64,000 bases of DNA from Hericium rajendrae (Eukaryota; Basidiomycota; Agaricomycetes; Russulales; Hericiaceae), in NCBI GenBank assembly GCA_033439255.1, contig CM065881.1:930001-994000 (forward strand), written 5' to 3'. This document shows, in pieces, positions 32,825-43,426 of the stretch. Positions within the stretch are counted from its first letter, which is position 1, and each line of letters begins with the position of its first letter. Below the pieces are notes generated by a model. That model was not told where the DNA came from. It saw only the letters and a list, made by a program, of their open reading frames with translations, and did not search any database. Position numbers and translations under genes: made by a program.

Positions 32825-32905
32825 CATGCGCTATCTGATGCACGTTCCACTGTGTAGTTGGACTCTCTAAGACCCTCCGGTTGGCGATGCATCAGATAGC
32901 GCATG
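32825..32905. repeat. perfect 18-bp inverted repeat
   Basis: CATGCGCTATCTGATGCA at 32825-32842 is repeated as its exact complement at 32888-32905, 45 bp apart. It lies at the edge of the GC-rich repeat copy B and could mark its border, or act as a hairpin terminator beyond the unknown gene. Confidence 0.85.
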
Positions 32906-33089
32906 AACACGTGATTGGTTCATCCCGGTAGGTGAGTCGGAGTTTCTTCTGAGCTGTGATACAGCATCGAGGGGAGTTCCAGGAATGGGTTAGTGCGCAG
33001 CAGTTCTGGCCATGTGCACAGTGGGTCGATGACTCGGTGCAGCGGTTCCGGTGGCAGATGCGGCTGATGAGAGCACAGATGAAGTGCTG

Positions 33090-34030
33090 CAGATGAGTGC
33101 CCGGGCCGGTGCTGCGGGCAAGGGCATGTGCCGTCGCAGTGAGGGCGCATGCGGCGGTGGCGGTGGTGGCGGTGCGGCGGCGAGGGCGCATGCGGCGGTG
33201 GCGCATACGGTGGCGGCGCGGCGGTGAGGGCGCATGCGGCGGTGGCGGTGGTGGCGGCATGGCGGCGAGGGCGCATGCGGCGGTGGCGCATATGGTGGCG
33301 GCGCGGCAGCGAGGGCGCATGCGGCGGTGGCAGCGGTGGCGGCGCGGCGGCGAGGGCGCATGCGGCGGTGGCGCATACGGTGGCGGCGCGGCAGCAAGGG
33401 CGCATGCGAGGTGGCGCGGCAGCGAGGGCGCATGCGGCGGTGGCGCATACGGTGGCGGCGCGGCAGCGAGGGCGCATGCGCGGTGGCACGGTGGCGAGGG
33501 CGGGCGCGGAGCATTGCCGAGGGGAGGCGCGGAGCATTTGCCGAGGGCGGGCGCGCAGAATTGCCGAGGGCAGGCGCGCAGAATTGCCGAGGGCAGGCGC
33601 GCAGAATTGCCGAGGGCGGGCGCGCAGAATTGCCGAGGGGAGGTGGCGCGGTATGTTTTTCTGGAGGTTGTGGAAGCGAGCCAGAAAGTCCCAGGCTCGC
33701 AAAATAATGCATCGTGGAGACAGAGCATTATTTTGCAAGCGGCAGGAGGTCCTCGGCTAGCTGCGGCTGCAGCCGCAGGAATTGCAATGCTGTTGCGGGG
33801 TGGTTCCGGCCCGCATTATTTTGTGGGTACTGGTACTGGTGTACCGTCGGCCTCTGCGAGGCTGTTGCATTCGATGACGCATCAGACGGGGACAGGCCCC
33901 TCCCACCTGACGCTATGGTGCACGATGATCTATCAGATGACTACGGCCTGCAAGGCTGTTGCGACTAACGACGTACCATCACTATCGCTCGACGATGTGC
34001 CATCGCCCGACGATGTAATATCGCTTGAGA
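33090..34030. repeat. GC-rich hairpin repeat, copy B (inverse of copy A)
   Basis: In inverse orientation to copy A, the parts are: a GC-rich array of GCGGCGGTGGCGCATACGG units (about 33140-33500), a 23-bp array (GCGCAGAATTGCCGAGGGCA plus GGC, about 33540-33645), the hairpin block with AAAATAATG arms and the palindrome GCGGCTGCAGCCGC (33699-33830), and a looser flank (33840-34030). From the palindrome outward about 65 bp align with copy A at roughly three quarters identity by eye (both read CAGGAATTG, then TTCCGGCCC and CATTATTTTG). Long open frames here on both strands are compositional. Confidence 0.6.
33699..33736. repeat. AAAATAATG hairpin in copy B
   Basis: GCAAAATAATGC and its complement form 12-bp arms around a 14-bp loop. 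A third half-site (GCATTATTTTG) is at 33813-33823. Confidence 0.85.
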
Positions 34031-35194
34031 ATGCTTCAACTGAAGTGTTGTTGCTCTCAGGAATGTTGCCATTGGCCTGCAACAGATATATCAGTGCAAA
34101 CAAGGAGAAAAAGGATGAGGAGTGGAATGCTCACGCGATGTTCCTGCGAGGTGGCATTGTCGAGCGACAAGGCACTAGGCGAGAGAGAGGGCGGACTAGG
34201 TGACAGACTGTCGATGGATCGCTGCATAGCTTCAGAATTAACAAAGGAACTTGGTTGAGGGTAAAATGGGCTGGGAGACGTATGGTTACTGACTGTTAAA
34301 TATCCAAGAGACCTGTTGGATGTGAATTTCAGAGCCGCGTCCATGGGCAGATCTGGGATCTGAGCATGCACAAGATGCGTCAACATGCTTGAAAAGCATG
34401 TTGAACAAAATGATTCAAGCGTACGGAATTTGCCTGTCGGTCCCAGCACGCGTAGCGCGTGCATGGGTCTGTGACCTATCTTTCAATCAGTAAACCCCTT
34501 TCCTGCCCATGCATCCTACTGGAAGGAGCTCGGCTGCTTGTACCATTATGCGGGAGAGAATTATCCAGCTCCGTCTGTCCCATAACAGGCACGAGCATCT
34601 TACCTCGTAGGAAGTGTATGCCTTTCTATAGAATACACACTCACAGTTGCGATATTTTCCCGATGGGAACGTCGAGCTAGCTACTGGTGTTTTGAGACCT
34701 ACTTGGAATGCAGAGTCATGGATGAAAAAGTCTGTAGAGACGGTGAAGGCCATAAAGACAGCAGTGGAGAGCTTAGGCCGCGTTGATAGGTGTTTGTCTC
34801 TGTGTATCCAAGAGGTACATCTCAGATCAAAGTCTAGTACTAGTACCTTTGACCGGCCATTTTCTAATGCCTGAACACATCTCCCTCTACGCAATGAACG
34901 GGTAATGTGTCGATGCCTAGTGAGTCCTGAAAGCCGCAGCCTCTCTAGATGGGCTCTTTGACGCCGTATCTTGATATCTTGATATTCACAGAATCTTTTC
35001 ATCGCATCATGGCAACGGTGTGGGGTCTCAATGATAACGTGCATGCGACCCAGCACTATATAGCTCTTTCAGCAGCCTAGGGACTCTGATTAGTCCTCAT
35101 ACCTTCTCCATCACTTCAACTCTACGCTCTCATCTGTCTGTCTGTTTTTTCTCCTTGTTTTTCGATATCTTTTCATTGGATACGCAGTCTTAGG
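34031..35194. other. no confident gene; one weak minus-strand candidate
   Basis: A minus-strand frame at 35042-34487 begins MHVIIETPHRCHDAMKRFCE and is Arg-rich (RRQRAHLERLRLSGLTRHRH). A donor at the run SRSK-like end suggests a short spliced gene, but no family is recognised. The last 100 bp before 35195 are pyrimidine-rich and are probably the promoter of the WD40 gene. Confidence 0.3.
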
Positions 35195-38100
35195 ATGTCT
35201 TCTTACGTGCTCAGCAACTTACCCAGCCGTACTCTCATAGATCATCGCGTCGGTCCCGTGCTCCGCATGGCCTTTTGTGCAGATGGGGAGTACTTAGTTA
35301 CTGCAGGTGTAGACAACGTTCTTGATGTCTTGGACGTTGCGAAGGGCTGTCGGAGTCATAGCATCCGTCTGGGATCCCAGGTGACTGCGCTGGAGAGCCA
35401 TCGCAAGGAGAGCATGGGCGTGGTTTGCGGGACAAGCCGAGGGGAGGTAATAGTCTTCAGAGACTGCATTTTTGTATGTATTCTTTTCAGCATATCTTCG
35501 ACAATGCGGCTCATAAAAACTATCCAGAGACACAGCAAGAGTCAGACGTTTGCCTTCCCAGTACCCGGGATAGATGCCAGAGTCATGAATTTGGATATGG
35601 CGCCGAACACGGGCTTACTTGCTGTGATTTTTGCTTTGCCTGAGGATGAATACGAGATAAGGTTAGTTCGACACGTATCGTCTGGTAAGTGCCAAATTCC
35701 CTCAGGCGGGATGGTGAACTGATGTCGGTACCACCGCAGGCTTGCTGGCCACGAGTGGGATACTGCATCCCGACGAGGACGATCGCAACCTTTTGAGCTT
35801 CATCCGAGGTGCCTGTCCGTTGGCTGTTCATTTTGCAGACGATACCGAGCTCATCGTGGCCTATGCCAATCGAGGCTTCGTGTGAGTTCAGCTCTTTCCT
35901 TACGTCTGAACATCAGTTCATATGCATTTGCCTGCTGCAGGAGCTGGGACACGGTCGGCATGACGTGCAACTGGCGGTATATGCCAGGGATAGAATTGAT
36001 GTAAGCTTTCATTCTCTGGGATTTGGGATGGTGATGGTCTAATTCCCTGAGTCGTCAGACGGGGGGTCTCTTTCGCTATCGATGGCCGCACAGCCCTGAC
36101 AAGCAATGGCAACTCAAGAATGGTCCTTCACGTGTTTCATGATGCATACTTCACCCCGGCGCCCATTCGCAATTACGACTTGCCTGACTCAGCTCAAACC
36201 CACGTCTCTTACAACATCGGCTATTCCCACGACGGCAGCCGTGTGTTCCGCTGGAGTAGGGACCAAGGGGGTCCCTACTGCCATATAGCATGTGATCTGC
36301 GGGAGTTTCCGAGGTGATTAGTCAGCAGTCGAGTAGTTAGCTGCCAGCATGTAGTAGCATATCTCCCATCTCACCACTATCCTAGGTCTTGCGACGTGAC
36401 CTCTGGGCCTACTCCATCTTGGTGATGAGAGCGGATTCGGCCCACTAGTGTTGCGTTGCATAGTGCCTGCGGAGTCCCAGTCTTTTCGTGCCTTTTTTCA
36501 TGTTTCGTCTTCGAGTCCGCGCGTTGTGTCCTCTCTTGCGTCTCTATCGTGTTTTGGCATCTCAGTGTCTCTCATCGTCGTTGTTCGCGTTTTCTAGGGT
36601 CCACGTCTCCTTTCCGTGCCCCAACATTGTCTTTCGCTCATCGACTCTTGAGCTCGACATCCGAATATGGAATTACCCAAAAAGGTCCGGAATAGACGCG
36701 CAGCCGCAGCTGCTCGCAGAGCAGCATGGTTCGGCGAATCACCACTTATGCTCGTGCCTCCTACGAGCCCCGCGTATACGCTCGTCACGCCCATCACAGC
36801 ATACGACACCCCCGCCGCACTCGATTCGAAGGTCACGCCAGCGCCTTCGCAGCAGCCACGCGATTTGAACGCGCAGAACGCGCGGCCCGCGTCTCGTATC
36901 TCCTCGCTCGCACCGCATACCGCCTCCGCGAGCTCGAGTATCGGGCTCACATCAGCCAGCAACCCACCGCCGCCATTCGCGATCGCCCGCGAGCCCGCCA
37001 GACTACCAGCAGCCACCAGTGGCGAATCGCGCGAAGTCCCCGCCGTGAACACCCACGCAGCCCCCACCGCCTCTACTGCGACCCCCCACGACTCGCGTCC
37101 GCTGCCAGATCGTCCCATAAGCCCCAGTACTGCGGAGAACGAGACGAAGAAAGGCTCAGGGCCGCGTATGGAGGACGTGCGCACCGCAAGCAACGCGCAG
37201 GGAGGACACGCACACCCGGTACGCACCCCCGCCCCTCCTGCATCGCGCACACGTGGCGCGACACCACACGGCATGCCCACGCAACCCCGCAGCACCACAC
37301 ACCCACCCGCGACCGCAGACGAGCCACGAAGCCGCAGGGAAACCCGCGCGGACGACGAGCATGCCCAACACGCAAGGACCACGCCCCACGCCCCACCATC
37401 TGCGCAACGTGCTCCCGAGACCACCCCTCACGACGTCTGCGCACCAGTGCGCACCGAGAAACAAACGCCGACGCCCGGATTCGAACCGGGAGAGCCCCAT
37501 GAAGCCGCCGCGTACGAACACAAAGAAGCCGTGGACACGCGCACCACGATCCTGCGCGAGTCGCCCACGCAGCCCTGGAGCCCTACACGCCCGTACACCA
37601 CGACGAATGAGCCTGCGGCACTGGTCGGAGCTTGGCCAGGCAACGCGCGCGGTATGCGTGGTACGAATGCACACCCCGCGTCCCCCAGCACATCTGTCAC
37701 GTCCCGCACGCTCACCACGACCACGCCCGACATCCCCGCACCCGCGTACAACGACGCGACAACGCCGGCGCCCGGAGTCGAACCGGGTGAGCCCCGCATG
37801 GCCGCCGCGTCGTTCCTCAAGAACGTTGACCCCGCGCTGCTTCACCCTACGCGTCTCGAGGAGCTCGTGGCATCTGCGCTGCGCGAGGGTCACCAGGCGG
37901 GATTGAAGGACGGGCGGACTGTCAGATTCCGCCTCGGTCTGGAGGCCGGAAAACAGGCAGGTACGAGAGAGGGTCGCGAAGAGGGTTTGAAGGAGGGTCG
38001 TGAGGGCGATCGACTCGAGTCTCAAGTCAACGCTGCATGCACCAGTCCCGACTCACCGATGGACAACAACCTGCTTGAAGACCCGCAGATGCACGCGTGG

Positions 38101-39631
38101 AATGTGTGGGATCTTCATCCTGACCTTTTACATGCGATTCTGGAGCAGGGAAGGAAGAGATGGAGAAATGAGGGTAGAGAAGCTGGGTTTTCGGAGGGCT
38201 TGGAGGCTGGGGAGTTAAACGGCAGGCAGCAGGGTTTTCGTGAAGGAAAGGTTGCTGGGCTCGAAGAAGGACATGAACAAGGTCGCTCCGAGGTACGACA
38301 TCCTCCATGCACCACTGTTGCTGTCCAGACAGATGCGGCAACCATACTCACTCTTATCGACTCCACCGTGCAAACTGAACCGGCACCCACAACATTGCGC
38401 ACATCTTCATCGTGGGCTGACGATTTTGACTCACTCCCCATCCCAGTTGTTTCACCGTCGTGCTTGCCTGCACCCCGGGATTTTTCAGTTTTGCGTTCTG
38501 ACTTTGCCAATCGGCCGTTCAGTTCCTTGCAGTGTCGAGCTCGCCGTTCACACCGAACTCGATCATTTATGCCCCGTTCTCACATCATTCCACCTGCTTC
38601 TCCGGTTCCCATTGTCACACGGCATCATCCTGCAGGCCTTCGTGTTGGTCAGCCATCTATTCTTTGTGTTTCAAAGCACTCGCACACAAGTCCTGTCGTG
38701 CAATCGGTATCACTTGATTGGGATGGAGATCCACGGCTAGTTGAACTTGGTCGTGTCTTGCGTGATCTTGGATGGGTTCGTCCATGAGTTCGCTGTTTTT
38801 TTCGTAGGCGATGAGGGCGTCGCCCATGTTTGAGGGGGGGATGATGGAGTAGGGACCAAGGGGGTCCCTACTGCCATATAGCATGTGATCTGCGGGAGTT
38901 TCCGAGGTGATTAGTCAGCAGTCGAGTAGTTAGCTGCCAGCATGTAGTAGCATATCTCCCATCTCACCACTATCCTAGGTCTTGCGACGTGACCTCTGGG
39001 CCTACTCCACCGCGCATCATACAACGGGAAGATATATGTATGGGACGCGGCGTCCGCGGCTTTTGAAGGTGCCCTTCAGTGCGACCACCTCGGTAAGTCA
39101 CGCAGCTCCTTGCCCGTGACAGCCCAGCTTACGCGTGTTATATAGAAGGTTCCAGGACGACGGCTTTTTGGGCAAGTCCCTCAAACTCTCCTCCATTGTA
39201 GCATTTACATCATCTTTTTGTGCCCAGATTTGTAGTGCCCCCCGCAGCACGCTACTGGCTGCTGCGGGAGCTCTGACGCACGAGAATCTATCAATTATGA
39301 CCTGGAAAATTGGTGAGCAATGCGCATGACTTGTCTGTTCTGACTTAAATCCTTTATATCCTTAGATGAACTAGACGAGATTGAAGAACAGGCAGATGCT
39401 GAGAAAGTAGCTGTAGACTTGTCGCAACACTTGGTACGTCACCTTGTTGTTGACGACTGCAGCCATAGGTGCTAACTACCGTATGTGTGATCTCAGCCGG
39501 TCACAGATATTGTTGCGATGCGCAGGAAATCTTACTTCGGTTTGAGCCTGGCAGTCCTGGCAGTTGTGGGAGCGCTTGTCTTGACCCTCGCATTCTCTCG
39601 GGACAAGGTGCGCCTGTCGAATGCTGTGTAA
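35195..39631 (+). CDS. WD40-like protein with C-terminal membrane segment, split by an LTR element
   Basis: Exon 1 starts MSSYVLSNLPSRTLIDHRVG and shows WD40-type strands: PVLRMAFCADGEYLVTAGVD, NVLDVLDVAKG, VVCGTSRGEVIVFRD. Later exons add TIQRHSKSQTFAFPVPGIDA, MNLDMAPNTGLLAVIFALPE, LLATSGILHPDEDDRNLLSF, SWDTVGMTCNWRYMPGIEL, GVSFAIDGRTALTSNG and SYNIGYSHDGSRVF. Coding text resumes at 39010 with SYNGKIYVWDAASAAFEG, then helices (LDEIEEQADAEKVAVDLSQH) and a last exon RKSYFGLSLAVLAVVGALVL, a single membrane segment. Reading frame on both sides of the insertion is compatible when the 4-bp target duplication (CCGC) is counted once. The paralogue at 52728 has the same plan, without the insertion. 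The gene is presumably inactive unless the element is spliced out. The role is unknown; a membrane-tethered scaffold is inferred. Confidence 0.65.
36252..36416 (+). repeat. left LTR
   Basis: Starts TGGAGTAGGGACC and ends CCTACTCCA; the outer 8-9 bases are inverted repeats of each other. Near its start a small hairpin GTAGGGACC/GGTCCCTAC is present. Confidence 0.88.
36667..38787 (+). CDS. single long open frame of the LTR element, unrecognised protein
   Basis: The frame encodes about 706 residues beginning MELPKKVRNRRAAAAARRAA. The first half is Pro/Thr/Ser/Arg-rich and disordered-looking. Two copies of a short motif (PGFEPGEP and PGVEPGEP) stand at about residues 272 and 372. The second half has a Gly-every-four pattern (EGHQAGLKDGRTVRFRLGLE, AGKQAGTREGREEGLKEGRE, and again EGREAGFSEGLEAGELNG) followed by DFSVLRSDFANRPF and a basic tail. 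The Gly-x3 pattern is like that of Yae1-type helical regions, but this may be chance. It is not recognised as Gag; a structural or captured host-derived protein is possible. GC content is high compared with the surrounding gene. Confidence 0.6.
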   Translation: MELPKKVRNRRAAAAARRAAWFGESPLMLVPPTSPAYTLVTPITAYDTPAALDSKVTPAPSQQPRDLNAQNARPASRISSLAPHTASASSSIGLTSASNPPPPFAIAREPARLPAATSGESREVPAVNTHAAPTASTATPHDSRPLPDRPISPSTAENETKKGSGPRMEDVRTASNAQGGHAHPVRTPAPPASRTRGATPHGMPTQPRSTTHPPATADEPRSRRETRADDEHAQHARTTPHAPPSAQRAPETTPHDVCAPVRTEKQTPTPGFEPGEPHEAAAYEHKEAVDTRTTILRESPTQPWSPTRPYTTTNEPAALVGAWPGNARGMRGTNAHPASPSTSVTSRTLTTTTPDIPAPAYNDATTPAPGVEPGEPRMAAASFLKNVDPALLHPTRLEELVASALREGHQAGLKDGRTVRFRLGLEAGKQAGTREGREEGLKEGREGDRLESQVNAACTSPDSPMDNNLLEDPQMHAWNVWDLHPDLLHAILEQGRKRWRNEGREAGFSEGLEAGELNGRQQGFREGKVAGLEEGHEQGRSEVRHPPCTTVAVQTDAATILTLIDSTVQTEPAPTTLRTSSSWADDFDSLPIPVVSPSCLPAPRDFSVLRSDFANRPFSSLQCRARRSHRTRSFMPRSHIIPPASPVPIVTRHHPAGLRVGQPSILCVSKHSHTSPVVQSVSLDWDGDPRLVELGRVLRDLGWVRP
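38845..39009 (+). repeat. right LTR
   Basis: Identical in length and, by eye, in sequence to the left LTR. It is followed directly by CCGC, the duplicated target. Confidence 0.88.
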
Positions 39632-40366
39632 ATTGCTCATCTGACGTTAGCAATGTGTGTAAGACCTTCGGACAGGCCTTGACTGTGAAAGGGGATGGTA
39701 GGATTAGTTCGCTAATCCGTGGAATCACTGCAATTCACGAACGAGCCAGCGAAATGGCCGCCGGAGTCCTGGCTCTGCTGCTGCGGTACTAGAAGTTCCC
39801 TCTAAGGATCGAGAACGCTGGTTGCATAATTTATGGAGGTGATACAGATCAGTGTGGATCACATAGGCTCTGGAAATGGTACAGATGTGTAATCGGAATT
39901 CCATTCGCCACGTACACTATCATCCCCGGGTTGATGCTGCTATCTCAATTTAATGTCATATCTCCATCTCCTTGCGATCGAACAGCGCGCTATTGAGGTG
40001 TTCAGGCTCGTCATCGGACATGGTGCCAATTGAGGACAGCGGGAAGAGCTGATCGATTGATTAGATCTCTTCCATGGGTGTAGGACGGACTGCTTTGGAC
40101 TTCCCACCGCGGAAGGGCTCTTGACGCACAGCGCCGCAGTTGGCTAAGCATTTTTCTCTGATGCAGTTTCCAGTTTGCTTCTGCATTCTGCATTCCGTAC
40201 TTTGCATCTTGCTCCGGTGCATATCGTATACTGCGTTCGGCATCAGGCTGTGAGGATGTTGACCGGGGTTAAATCGCAACATGATACAGCGGTGCAGGCG
40301 CAGCCATGCTGGTAACGGGAGCTTATCGGCATCCATCAAATAAATAGATAAACGATGACAGAACCC
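39632..40366. other. intergenic between convergent genes
   Basis: No coding signal beyond short frames. It should contain the 3' ends of the WD40 gene (plus) and the coiled-coil gene (minus). Confidence 0.5.
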
Positions 40367-41505
40367 TCAGATAATCCGATACAGAATGGTCACGATGAAC
40401 AATAACACCGAAAATGCCGCCGTGTCCCAAAGAACGCGATGAGAAAGACGTGTCATCGCCTGAATTCTACGAATATCATGGATGTGAAACTCCAAAAGCC
40501 GTATCCTTCTCCCCCAATCCTCCTGCTCTTCCAAAACGGAGTCTGGTGCGTTTTTGACTTCTGTGAGCTGTCTGCTCAGCGCGTCGACAGCGGGCTGTCG
40601 TAAAGAAGCATGAGGAGGCGGCGTAAGCTGAGTGGATATTTTGCCGGCGTTGCCGCTAGCAACCCACGACACGCTCTCTTCGAGAGCAAACACTCTCTTG
40701 TTCAATTCCATTAGCAAGTCATTGGTCTCATGCTGTACTGTCGTTATTTTAGATGTGGATATGCAGATGCAGATGTATTTGAAGACATGCGTACCGCTTG
40801 CCAGCAACTTGAACCAATGCAAGGTTTGAGTTGTGAATGATCTGTCACTGACCCCTAATTTGACGAGGGCCATGACCTTCTGAGTCAGCTCCAATACCAA
40901 TTCACCTGTCTCGCGCTGTTCTGTCATAATTTTAGACCTAGAGGCATAGATGTGCTTGAAGCCCTGCTCACCAGTGGCCAGCAACTTGATCCAATGCAAG
41001 TTTTGACCTGCCGTCTGTTGTTCATCAGCCTCTAAAGTCACGGCAGAGACCTCCGCTTGCGGCATGTGTTTCGACGGGGGCGGGGGGGCGTATGGCCCGC
41101 TAGGTCTCGAATCTAACCCAGAAGTCGCCGTCTGTGATCCATGCGTCGACGGAGGTGACGGAGTGGAATCGTCAGAACCAAGTGCTATGATCTCGGGCAT
41201 CGTGGACCCGAAGGGTTGAAGCAACAGAGAAGGCGGCCAAGTAATCGGTCTCCTCCCGACCTTCTAAGCGTATAAGATATAAGTATAAGCACTTCCATAA
41301 GTCTGGAATTGTGGGTCGCTTACCGACGGCACAGTGGGAAATGCTGGAGAATACTCGGGAGGCGTCAGAGACTGCTGCCGCGCTAGGGGTGTCTTCTATG
41401 TATAGCATCAGCAATTGAGGTCCGTATCCTAGCAAGGCGTTCATTTACCTCTGTATCCACTGAAGTGTTCATCGCAGAGCCGTCAGTCGCAAGTTGGGGC
41501 ACCAT
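40367..41505 (-). CDS. coiled-coil protein with C-terminal membrane segment and internal exon duplication
   Basis: Exons from the ATG at 41505 read MVPQLATDGSAMNTSVDTE, then TPLARQQSLTPPEYSPAFPT, then GRRPITWPPSLLLQPFGSTM and a Pro/Ser-rich stretch. Two near-repeats follow: NLHWIKLLATG with EQRETGELVLELTQKVMALV, and TLHWFKLLASG with VQHETNDLLMELNKRVFALE. Each contains a 51-57 bp intron between its halves, so an exon-intron-exon unit of 177 bp has been duplicated in tandem. Heptad-like residues continue (VDALSRQLTEVKNAPDSVLE, DWGRRIRLLEFHIHDIRRIQ). The C-terminus is one hydrophobic helix (LWDTAAFSVLLFIVTILYRI), giving a tail-anchored topology. No family is recognised. The plan matches the gene at 44295. 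Confidence 0.6.
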
Positions 41506-42269
41506 GATGAGGATGAGAGTTAGAGTCCTTCTCTCACTGGGCTTACGCAAGGCACGGCGCTTCTAGAGATACCTGGTATCGATGTGCAGGACTTGCACTG
41601 GGAACACGCGACCAATCTGTGTACCGGTACTTTGGAGGCTGCGTCGGAAACGAGCTGAATGCTGCATGGGCATGCATACTCTAGATCCATCGGAGTCAGC
41701 ATGTTCAATCATTCACAAGGCATGACGAATTTTGACGTACATGCGCATACGAGTCGGCTTGATGGATTCAAGGCATCAGGCATGCGCCCACCTTGCAACA
41801 TTGATGATCCTGGTGGTCATCGGATCTGAAGGGTAATAGCTACCACGCCTGACACGAACGAGGGTACGAACTTTGAGCTTCGAGCAGGTAAGCAAGCAAC
41901 ACTGGAGACTGGCCCTTGCCAGCCTTTGCATTGCGCTCTGTCGATGCATTTGGCACAAGGCTTCCTCATGCTTCGGACTGTTACTATGCATGCGCGTAAG
42001 TTATCAACGATCAGCACGGTCCGAAGGCGGTCAGACCTTTCAGACCTTTGAACGCTCACTCAACATTGCTCTGCTCGGAACCAGAGCTGGCATGAGGCAA
42101 GAGGCAAAGTAGCTACTGTAATAAACAGACGCAGTGATGGTTGACAGCTGCAGCGTGACGTGCATGAATCGCCGATGCTCCGGTCCGACTTCTCCCTTGG
42201 GCGTTCATATATTATATACATACATACAGATATGTGAAGCTTGTTCAATCATCTGGAGCTGAAAGACCG
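41506..42269. other. intergenic, divergent promoters
   Basis: The genes at 41505 (minus) and 42270 (plus) diverge from here. Short frames on both strands show no family features. A purine/pyrimidine-neutral stretch with TATATTATATACATACATAC at about 42208-42230 lies 40-60 bp before the plus-strand start and could be a TATA region. Confidence 0.4.
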
Positions 42270-43426
42270 ATGTCCATCCCAATTATCGACCTCCCTGGTA
42301 GTAAAGCAAGGCCTGATGGAGCTACGGTATGTATACCATTGTGCGTCTTTGTCTTTCTTTTGACTGTTACCGTGTTATAGCCCATTCCGCACCAACGATT
42401 TCCTCAGCGTCGTTATAGCTTCGACAGTGAAGGAGGGCTTATAACAAGGGCTAAGTCTTTATCAAGGTTTGGGTCCACCCCTCCTCTACGTCCTCGGTCC
42501 ATTATCTCACTGCGACTACCTCGTAGCCCACAGCCACAGAAATCGATTTTGCGCTCAGATCGCCAGCATCACACTGCGACAAACGACTTGTGCGTGTAAA
42601 GACTCTGAATACAGAAGTTCAGCTAACGATTTATATAGAAATGTTCGGTTCGATGAAGTCTCATCCTCCCCAGAACCAGAACAGAGCGTGGACGATGATT
42701 TCGTTATCAAGTCCATCATCGCCGTCCTACGCCAGTCTTCCTCTTCCTCTTCCCTACCTATGATCGCGCGTGCTCTTTGTCGCATGTCACACAACACCGA
42801 AGCATTTGATAAGGTACTGGAGGTACACCTCGAGTCCTTGGGTATCGAATCCTCCCACCGAGGCATGTTAACGAATGTGGTGAAGGCCATTGTATACCCC
42901 CCAAGGTTCGCTATTCATTATGACGCGCGTGGTAAAGAACACTGGTTCATACTCATTCATCTTTGTGTTCAGACAGGTTGATTCACCCTCCTCCGCGACC
43001 ACCAGAGCTTCCGCTACGCCTCCACCACAGACGTCCTCCGGATCCCAACCTTTTCGTCGACCTTTCAGCTCCAGTACCGGGGCGGGCGAAACGGTGTGGT
43101 ACAGGAGCTCCTCGGTAGAAGACATAGATGGACCTCCCCAAAGACCTCCACAAAAGAACTACAATACTGGAGACCTTTACTTCCACAAGAACACGGCGAC
43201 GAATACACTGAAGTTCTGGTTGTACAGTGCGGAGAGAAAGTGGGTCATTGGAGCGCAGTGGATGCCGCATCCAATCGTCCAGGATAGAGTTCTTCAGATT
43301 CGTAAGAACGAGCAGCCGAGCTGGATCACAGTAGCCTTGTCTCATCAGTACGTGTCTAGGGAAAAGGACGGAGCCGGAGGGGCCGAGCCACGGGGGAGGC
43401 GTTCGGTGTCTGTAGTTACGAATTAG
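42270..43426 (+). CDS. four-exon protein of unknown function
   Basis: The start reads MSIPIIDLPGSKARPDGAT, then PIPHQRFPQRRYSFDSEGGL and RPRSIISLRLPRSPQPQKSI. After an intron come NVRFDEVSSSPEPEQSVDDD and FVIKSIIAVLRQSSSSSSLP, MIARALCRMSHNTEAFDKVL, EVHLESLGIESSHRGMLTNV. The last exon holds a Pro/Ser linker, WYRSSSVEDIDGPPQRP and a compact C-terminal block NTGDLYFHKNTATNTLKFWL, YSAERKWVIGAQWMPHPIVQ. All joins keep the frame (donors at 42328-type GTATGT, 42594 GTGCGT and 42905 GTTCGC). No domain is recognised. The KSILR followed by NVRFDE could be a short linear docking motif. It lies in the block of lineage-specific-looking genes. Confidence 0.6.

Larger units (their letters stand above)
36252..39009 (+). 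mobile_element. LTR element with identical 165-bp LTRs, non-autonomous type
   Basis: Two direct repeats, 36252-36416 and 38845-39009, each 165 bp, start TG and end CA and are identical base for base by eye. The element is flanked by a 4-bp target duplication CCGC. A primer-binding-like stretch starts just inside the left LTR (TTGGTGATGAGAGCGG) and a purine run (GAGGGGGGGATGA) stands before the right LTR. The 2.4-kb interior holds one long open frame and no reverse transcriptase, integrase or protease, so it resembles the short non-autonomous LTR classes (LARD or TR-GAG kind). As LTR-ORF-LTR it looks whole. Identical LTRs imply a young insertion. It sits inside a WD40-like host gene. Confidence 0.85.

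Noticed and set aside
32892-34203. Frames of 240-368 codons on both strands in copy B
   Set aside because: Repeats of GCGGCGGTGGCGCATACGG type open all frames; same reason as above.
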